Below are positions 59,015-64,000 of a stretch of DNA of 64,000 bases, in pieces. The position numbers were made by a program, and so were the translations under genes. The notes below the pieces were generated by a model that saw nothing but the letters and a program-made list of their open reading frames with translations, was not told where the DNA came from and made no database searches. Source of the stretch: Thermus brockianus (lineage in GTDB: Bacteria; Deinococcota; Deinococci; Deinococcales; Thermaceae); the NCBI RefSeq assembly GCF_001880325.1, contig NZ_CP016312.1, positions 62,001 to 126,000 on the forward strand. Reading direction: 5' to 3'. Each line of letters begins with the position of its first letter. Position 1 is the stretch's first letter.

Positions 59015-59974
59015 CTAGATCACGTGCTCGGGGATACCCTCTAGCCTCGAGGCCCGCCTGGGCACCGGGTTCCCCGAAAGGTCCAGAAGGGTGCTCCCCT
59101 CCAGGAACCAGCTCTTGGGCGTGCGGTGGCCCCAGAGGGTCTGGCGCCTGGGGTCGTTGAGGCTCCAGCGCACCGGGGGCAGGTCGGGGTCCACGGTGAG
59201 GTAGTCCGAGGTGTAAAGCTCCACCCGGTGCCCATCGGGGTCGCGCAGGTAGAGGAACATGGCGTTGGAGATGCCGTGCCGCCCGGGGCCCCTTTCAATC
59301 TCCTCCGTGCGCCTCGCCCCCGCCAGGATGTCCGCCGCCCGGATGATGGCCATGGGGTCGGGAAGCCAGTAGGCGAAGTGGTGGAGCCTAGGGCCTTCCC
59401 CATTGGTGAAGGCCACGTCGTGCACGTTCCCCTTGCGGTGGAGCCAGCTCGCCCAAAGCCTCCCCTCCTCGTCCTCCGTGTACTCGGTGAGGCGGAAGCC
59501 CAGGGCCTCCTGGTAGTAGCGGGTGGCCTGGTCCACCTCCGGGGAGAAGAGGTTGATGTGGTCTAGGCGGAGGAGGCCGGGCCCCCGGTGGAGGTGGTAC
59601 TCCTGGAGCATCCGGGGAAGCTTTTCCGCCTGGAAGTAGAAGGCCAAGGGGTAGCCGAAGGGGTCCTGCACCCGGAGGATCCGGGGGCGGGCCCAGTCCG
59701 CCTCCTCCCGGTGGGGAAGCCCTTCCCTCTCCGCCCAGGCCTTAAGGGCGGAAACGCCCTCCTCCGAGTCCACCTTGAAACCGAGGGCGGCCACAGCCGG
59801 AAAGGGGGCCTCCTTGAGCTTCAGGCTCCACTCCCTTTCCTCGTAGCCCCGAAGGTAGGCCGCCTTACCCTCCCGCCTCTCCAGGAGCATCCCCAAAAGC
59901 CCCCGGTAGAACTCCAGGCTCCTTTCCAGGTCCCGCACCCAAACTTCCAGGAAACCCACCCTTACGATGGCCAT
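59015..59974 (-). CDS. hpaD: homoprotocatechuate 2,3-dioxygenase-like extradiol dioxygenase
   Basis: 319 residues from ATG 59974 (MAIVRVGFLEVWVRDL). VOC-type extradiol enzyme with metal ligands H139 (LRLDHINLFS), H198/H199 (RLHHFAYW) and E252 (HRVELYTSD). It is the type I (VOC) form of HpaD rather than the LigB-fold form of enteric bacteria. It opens the ring of 3,4-dihydroxyphenylacetate, giving the semialdehyde used by HpaE. It overlaps hpaC by 13 nt. Confidence 0.9.
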   Translation of the reverse strand: MAIVRVGFLEVWVRDLERSLEFYRGLLGMLLERREGKAAYLRGYEEREWSLKLKEAPFPAVAALGFKVDSEEGVSALKAWAEREGLPHREEADWARPRILRVQDPFGYPLAFYFQAEKLPRMLQEYHLHRGPGLLRLDHINLFSPEVDQATRYYQEALGFRLTEYTEDEEGRLWASWLHRKGNVHDVAFTNGEGPRLHHFAYWLPDPMAIIRAADILAGARRTEEIERGPGRHGISNAMFLYLRDPDGHRVELYTSDYLTVDPDLPPVRWSLNDPRRQTLWGHRTPKSWFLEGSTLLDLSGNPVPRRASRLEGIPEHVI

Positions 59975-60417
59975 AAAAGCCTCCTGTAGCCGCGGGCGAA
60001 GTAGACGAGGGGCGGGCCCATCTCCCCAAGGTCCACCGCCTCCACCCGCCCCACCACGAGGCGGTGGTCCCCACCCGGGTAGAGGGCCTCGAGGCGGCAC
60101 CTCAGGACCGCCAAGGCCCCTTCCACCCGGCCTTCCACCAGGCCCACCCCTTCCCTTGGCCTGCCGGCGAAGTGCTCCGAAACCCCCTCCTGTCCCTCCC
60201 GCAGGAAGCTCACCGTGAAGGCCCCCGCTTCCTCCAAAAGGGGCAAGAGCCTCGCCCCCTCGCTCACCGCCAGGGCCACCAAGGGGGGCCTGAGGCTTAG
60301 GGACATAAAGGCGGTGGCGGTCATGCCCCGCTCCTCCCCCGCCCGCGCCGCCACCACGGTGACGCCGCTGGCGAAGCGGCTTAGGGCCTCCTTGAAGGCC
60401 TCCTCCAGGGAGGTCAC
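59962..60417 (-). CDS. hpaC: 4-hydroxyphenylacetate 3-monooxygenase, flavin reductase component
   Basis: 151 residues of the flavin reductase-like family (FASGVTVVAARAGEERGMTA, FMSLSLRPPLVALAVSE, CRLEALYPGGDHRLVVGRV). It supplies reduced FAD to HpaB. It lies between hpaB and hpaD, overlapping both, so equal expression with its oxygenase is expected. The T. thermophilus counterpart has a known structure. Confidence 0.92.
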   Translation of the reverse strand: MTSLEEAFKEALSRFASGVTVVAARAGEERGMTATAFMSLSLRPPLVALAVSEGARLLPLLEEAGAFTVSFLREGQEGVSEHFAGRPREGVGLVEGRVEGALAVLRCRLEALYPGGDHRLVVGRVEAVDLGEMGPPLVYFARGYRRLLWPS

Positions 60418-61871
60418 GCCTCCACCTCCTCCTGGGCGAAGACGCCGAGGGCGGCCCTGAGGTAGGCCCGGATCCGCTCCTTGTAGGGCTCCTTATCGTA
60501 CACCTGGTAAAGGGTCTGGTACATGCGCACGGGGTCGCCGAAGAAGAAGCGCTCGTAAAGCTCCTGCCGGGCCCCGAACCCCGAGAGGGTCATGTCCCAG
60601 GCCAGGCGGAAGAGGGCCACCCGCTCCCGGGCGTCCAAGGTGGCCCCTTGGAGGTACTTGTCCAGGAGGGGCGCCAAGGGGCCCTTGAAGTCCTTCTCGG
60701 AGGGGAGGGTGATGAGGCCGCTCGCCCCGATCTGCTCTAGGATTTCCCGAAGCCTTGGGTAAAGCCTCGGGTAGAGGTTCCTAGCCCCATCCAGCGCCTT
60801 GCGGTCCGGCACCAGGAGGCCAAAGGCGTTTTCCTGGGCCTCCTCCTCCGCCCGGGTCCAGAAGGCCTTCATGGCCTCGAGGTAGACGATGATCTCGGCG
60901 ATCTTTTCCTGCACGTGGCCGTAGGCGTCGGCCCCGATGCCCTCGGCCATGAGGGCCGCCACCCCTAAGAAGGCCTCCGTCTTGGCCGTTTTCAGGGCCA
61001 CCACCTGGTGGGCCATGTGGTTCAACGCCCCGGTCTGGGCGTAGGCGTTGTTGCAGAGCTCCACGTTCCCCAGGATGAAGACCCGCTCCCAGGGCACCAG
61101 GACATCGTCAAAGATGACCAGGCAGTCCATCTCCTCGAGGCGGCTGCTGAGGGGGTGGTCAAAGGGGCTATCCCCCCCCACCAGGGCCTCCCGGCAGACG
61201 AAGTGGAGCCCGGGGGTGGAGGTGGGAAGGGCAAAGGCGATGGCGTACTTCTCGCTTCCCGGCCCCTCTTTGAGGAGGGTGGAGGGGAAGATTAAGACCT
61301 CGTCCGCCAAGGGGAAGGTGGCGGTCATCCGGGCCCCCCGCACCACGATCCCCTTCTCCGTCTGCCGCACCACCCCCACGGGGATGTAGGGGTCGGGCTG
61401 GGCGGAAGGGGGCTTGGCCCGGTTCACCTGGGGGTTGGTGAGGGCGTGGGTGGTGGCCAGGTCGTGGTCCCGGAGGTACCGGTAGTAGTTCCGGACGTTC
61501 TCGGCGAACTCCCCGAAGTACTCGGCGCTCGCCGCATAGGCCATGACCACGGCGTTCAGGTAATCGGGGCTTCGGCCCATCATGCCCAGGTTCTGGTCCG
61601 CCCAGAGCTTGTAGGCCTGGCCCCGCCGCTTTAGGTCCTCCTTGGTCTTGGGGATGAGGAAGCTCGTGCCGTGGCGCTTCCCCTCCGCCTCGTAGGTGAG
61701 GACCTCCCGGTAGCGGGGGTCGTGCTGCAGGTCATATAGGGCCGCCATGGCGCGCACGATGCCCCGGAAGACCGGGTGGGTGGTGGGGTCCTCCACCTTC
61801 TCCCCCTTGTACCAGAGGTTCGGGGGCCTCTCCCGTAGGGCCTCCATGTACTCCGCTCCCGTCCTCGCCAT
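60414..61871 (-). CDS. hpaB: 4-hydroxyphenylacetate 3-monooxygenase, oxygenase component
   Basis: 485 residues, the length of T. thermophilus HpaB. Typical segments are MARTGAEYMEALRERPPNLWYKGEKV-type opening, HALTNPQVNRAKPP, VFILGNVELCNNAYAQTGALNH and MTLSGFGARQELYERFFFGDPVR. It hydroxylates 4-hydroxyphenylacetate to 3,4-dihydroxyphenylacetate using FADH2 from HpaC and O2. A 12-nt gap separates it from hpaE. Confidence 0.94.
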   Translation of the reverse strand: MARTGAEYMEALRERPPNLWYKGEKVEDPTTHPVFRGIVRAMAALYDLQHDPRYREVLTYEAEGKRHGTSFLIPKTKEDLKRRGQAYKLWADQNLGMMGRSPDYLNAVVMAYAASAEYFGEFAENVRNYYRYLRDHDLATTHALTNPQVNRAKPPSAQPDPYIPVGVVRQTEKGIVVRGARMTATFPLADEVLIFPSTLLKEGPGSEKYAIAFALPTSTPGLHFVCREALVGGDSPFDHPLSSRLEEMDCLVIFDDVLVPWERVFILGNVELCNNAYAQTGALNHMAHQVVALKTAKTEAFLGVAALMAEGIGADAYGHVQEKIAEIIVYLEAMKAFWTRAEEEAQENAFGLLVPDRKALDGARNLYPRLYPRLREILEQIGASGLITLPSEKDFKGPLAPLLDKYLQGATLDARERVALFRLAWDMTLSGFGARQELYERFFFGDPVRMYQTLYQVYDKEPYKERIRAYLRAALGVFAQEEVEA

Positions 61872-61883
61872 ACCTTCACCTCC

Positions 61884-63431
61884 TCACTTGCCGAACCTGG
61901 GAATGTGGGGCGGCCTTAGGGGGAGGGCCACGCCCTTCAGGTCGGTGTAGAACTCCAGGGCGTAGAAGCCCCCTTCCCGCCGGTCGCCGCTTTCCTTCAC
62001 CCCCCCGAAGGGGGTGGGCAGGTGGCGCACGTTGTGGCTATTCAGGTAGACCATCCCCGCCTCCAACTCCAGGGCCAGGCGGTGGGCCCGCTCCAGGTCC
62101 CGGGTAAAGACATAGGCGGCGAGGCCGTACCTGGTATCGTTGGCCTTCCTGAGGGCGTCCTCCTCGTCCTTGAAAGGGATGGCCAGGAGCACCGGCCCGA
62201 AGATCTCCTCCTGGGCGATTTTCATGTGGTTCTCCCCCACGAAGAGGGTGGGCTCCAGGTAGTTGCCCCGGGAGAGGTCCTCCCCCCGGAAGGAGCGGGT
62301 GGCCCGCTTCCCCCCCACGAGGAGCCTCGCCCCCTCCTCGAGGCCCGAGCGGATGTACCCCAGGACGCGTTCCAGGTGCTCGGGATGGATGAGGGGCCCC
62401 ACCTCCGTCTCGGGGTCCAAGGGGTGGCCCACGCGGATGGCCCTGGCCCTTTCCGCCACCCGGGCCACGAAGTCCTCAAAGATGCCCTCCTCCACCAGGA
62501 GGCGGGAGCTTGCCGTGCACCTTTCCCCGTTGAAGGAGTAGATCTGGAAGACCACGGCGTCCAGGGCCCTTTCCAGGTCGGCGTCGGCGAAGACCAAGGC
62601 CGGGCTCTTCCCCCCGAGCTCCAGGGAAAGCCGCTTGAGGTGGCGGGCGGCGTTTTGCATCACCACCTTCCCCGTCTCCGTCTCCCCGGTGAGGGTGATG
62701 AGGGGCACCAGGGGATGGGCCACCAGGGCCGCCCCCGCCTCCTCCCCAAAGCCCTGGACCAGGTTGAAGACCCCAGGGGGTAGGTCCGCCTCCTGGAAGA
62801 TCTCCGCCAACTTGCTGGCGGTGAAGGGGCTCCACTCCGCCGGCTTCAGGACCACGGTATCCCCGAAGGCCAAGGCGGGGGCGATGCGCCAGGTGGAGAG
62901 CATCAGGGGGGCGTTCCAGGGGGTGATGATGCCCACGGGGCCCACGGGGACCCGGAGGGCGTAGTAGAGCCAGTCCCGGTCCACGGGGTAGGTGCGGTCC
63001 TCCATGGCGTGCTCGGCGTACTCGGCGTAGAAGGCGAAGTTCTCGGCGGCGCGGGCCACCTGGGCCCGCACGATGCGCAGGACCTGCCCCGCATCCAGGC
63101 ACTCCATCACGGCGAGCTCGTCGGCGTGCTTCTCTATGAGCTCCGCCACCTTGAGGAGGTAGCGCTTCCTCTCCTTGGCCTTGGTCCGGCTCCAGCGGGC
63201 GAAGGCCTCGTGGGCCGCCCGGGCGGCGCGGTCCACCTCCCTTGCCCCGCCCCTCGCCGCATGGCCCAGGACCTCGTTGCTGGCGGGGTCCAGGCTGGGG
63301 AAGGTCTCCCCGCTTTCCGAGGGGAGGAACGCCCCCCCGATGAAGTGGAGGGCGGGCTTCTCCTTAAGGCGTTGCCGCACCGCCTCAATGGTTTCCCAAG
63401 GGATTCCCGCCACGGCGTCGGCGTACCTCAT
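61884..63431 (-). CDS. hpaE: 5-carboxymethyl-2-hydroxymuconate semialdehyde dehydrogenase
   Basis: 515-residue aldehyde dehydrogenase. Catalytic Cys in IYSFNGERCTASSRL, Glu in SLELGGKSPALVF, and C-terminal signature DRREGGFYALEFYTDLKGVAL. It oxidises the HpaD product with NAD+. The start overlaps the hpaG stop by 4 nt. It is related to the enzyme at 30186 but belongs to the hpa operon by position. Confidence 0.93.
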   Translation of the reverse strand: MRYADAVAGIPWETIEAVRQRLKEKPALHFIGGAFLPSESGETFPSLDPASNEVLGHAARGGAREVDRAARAAHEAFARWSRTKAKERKRYLLKVAELIEKHADELAVMECLDAGQVLRIVRAQVARAAENFAFYAEYAEHAMEDRTYPVDRDWLYYALRVPVGPVGIITPWNAPLMLSTWRIAPALAFGDTVVLKPAEWSPFTASKLAEIFQEADLPPGVFNLVQGFGEEAGAALVAHPLVPLITLTGETETGKVVMQNAARHLKRLSLELGGKSPALVFADADLERALDAVVFQIYSFNGERCTASSRLLVEEGIFEDFVARVAERARAIRVGHPLDPETEVGPLIHPEHLERVLGYIRSGLEEGARLLVGGKRATRSFRGEDLSRGNYLEPTLFVGENHMKIAQEEIFGPVLLAIPFKDEEDALRKANDTRYGLAAYVFTRDLERAHRLALELEAGMVYLNSHNVRHLPTPFGGVKESGDRREGGFYALEFYTDLKGVALPLRPPHIPRFGK

Positions 63432-64000
63432 GCTTCCTCCTCTATGGGGTTTTCCAGGGCCCCCAGGCCCTCAATCTCCAGGCGCATCACGTCCCCCGGG
63501 TGGACCTGGCTGATCCCCTTGGGGGTGCCGGTGAGGAGGACATCGTAGGGTTCCAGGGTCATGAACTCGGAGATGAAGGCCAAAAGCTCGGCCACGGGGT
63601 AGAGCATCCTCGAGGTGTGCCCCTCCTGCCGGAGTTCCCCGTTCACGTAGGCCCGGAGCCAGAGGTTCTGGGGGTCCTCCACCTCCCCCACCACCAGGAA
63701 GGGCCCGAGGGGCAAAAAGGTGTCCCGCCCCTTGGCCCGGATGGGGGGGCGGAAGGTGTTCGTCACGTAGTCCCGGGCCACCAGGTCGTTGGCGATGGTG
63801 TAGCCGAGGACGTAGCCCAGGGCGTCCTTGGCCTTCACCCGCTTCATGGGCCTCCCCACCACCACGGCGAGCTCCACCTCGTAGTGGACGAACCGCGCCC
63901 CCTTGGGGTAGAGCACCACCCCCTTGTGGGGGAGGAGGCTCGTGTTGGGCTTCCAGAAAAGGGCGGGCTCCTCGGGGCGGGCGAGGCCCAGCTCCTCGGC
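63428..64000 (-). CDS. hpaG: fumarylacetoacetate hydrolase-family isomerase/decarboxylase of the hpa pathway, 5' end missing
   Basis: The frame is open to the right edge, so the N-terminus is missing; 190 residues are visible. The FAH-fold metal and active-site residues are in FVHYEVELAVVVGR (Glu-x-Glu) and the stretches GYTIANDLVARDY and PYDVLLTGTPKGISQVHPGD. The family carries out the decarboxylation and isomerisation that follow HpaE. HpaG is favoured by context; other FAH-family hydrolases look similar. It is the first visible gene of the operon hpaG-E-B-C-D. Confidence 0.85.
   Translation of the reverse strand, partial: AEELGLARPEEPALFWKPNTSLLPHKGVVLYPKGARFVHYEVELAVVVGRPMKRVKAKDALGYVLGYTIANDLVARDYVTNTFRPPIRAKGRDTFLPLGPFLVVGEVEDPQNLWLRAYVNGELRQEGHTSRMLYPVAELLAFISEFMTLEPYDVLLTGTPKGISQVHPGDVMRLEIEGLGALENPIEEEA

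Noticed and set aside
1-64000. tRNA, rRNA, CRISPR arrays, insertion sequences, prophage
   Set aside because: None could be recognised on reading; no spaced direct repeats, transposase-like frames or cloverleaf sequences stood out.

Overview
The window reads as chromosomal (or megaplasmid) DNA of a Thermus species. The evidence is very GC-rich coding sequence with G/C-ending codons, operons packed with 1-20 nt overlaps, several leaderless genes (a -10 box 4-6 nt before the start codon), and an acyl-CoA synthetase at 15122-16726 that I recognise as the close orthologue of the T. thermophilus long-chain enzyme. I saw no rRNA, tRNA, CRISPR array or insertion sequence. Nearly the whole window is devoted to taking up and degrading aromatic and acyl compounds.

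Layout. (1) 1-3845, + strand: the end of a TAXI-type TRAP binding protein, a fused TRAP permease and benzoylformate decarboxylase. (2) 3850-10211, - strand: a five-part HAAT/Liv ABC importer with an acyl-CoA ligase between livM and livG; its binding protein has a frameshift in the signal peptide and its LivM carries a zinc-finger tail. (3) 10212-10561: a divergent control region with two identical-type TetR operators. (4) 10562-17487, + strand: the TetR regulator and an acyl-CoA/beta-oxidation-type operon. (5) 17484-18410, - strand: a Xer-type recombinase. (6) 18477-23180, - strand: a GntR-controlled operon of an extradiol dioxygenase, a DUF6282-type hydrolase, a GalB-type hydratase, a RraA-fold aldolase and a DUF1932 dehydrogenase. 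(7) 23326-29241, + strand: an aromatic aldehyde dehydrogenase and a second Liv importer. (8) 29226-35423, - strand: an IclR regulator and a complete lower meta-cleavage pathway (acetaldehyde dehydrogenase, aldolase, tautomerases, decarboxylase, semialdehyde dehydrogenase, hydratase), with a 30-codon ORF in its only gap. (9) 35594-41204, + strand: a CMD-fold protein, a second extradiol dioxygenase, a DctPQM TRAP importer and 4-hydroxybenzoate hydroxylase. (10) 41308-46964, + strand: a tripartite tricarboxylate-type importer, a zinc dehydrogenase and a QuiC1-type 3-dehydroshikimate dehydratase. (11) 46946-51334: pyruvate phosphate dikinase, a thioredoxin-like protein and a frameshifted MFS transporter. 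(12) 51341-58920, - strand: a PaaR-type operon with a third Liv importer, phenylacetate-CoA ligase and thioesterases. (13) 59015-64000, - strand: the 4-hydroxyphenylacetate (hpa) operon, cut at the window edge.

How it fits together (inference). 4-Hydroxybenzoate (PobA) and shikimate/quinate-type compounds (QuiC1) both lead to protocatechuate. Two paralogous type I extradiol dioxygenases then sit in two operons with different lower pathways: one ends in GalB/aldolase chemistry (pyruvate plus oxaloacetate), the other in the 2-hydroxymuconate route (pyruvate plus acetyl-CoA). Mandelate/benzoylformate, phenylacetate, 4-hydroxyphenylacetate and acyl chains have their own modules.

Regulation can be read unusually well. 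There are two near-identical GntR-type operators over TTGACA-N18-TAGCCT promoters, three IclR-type sites 38-40 bp upstream of a TANNNT box, two TetR (PfmR-like) operators, and one PaaR-like operator next to a second, unexplained palindrome. The most promising undescribed system is the GntR-controlled ring-cleavage operon at 18477-23180, together with its partner module at 29226-36972.
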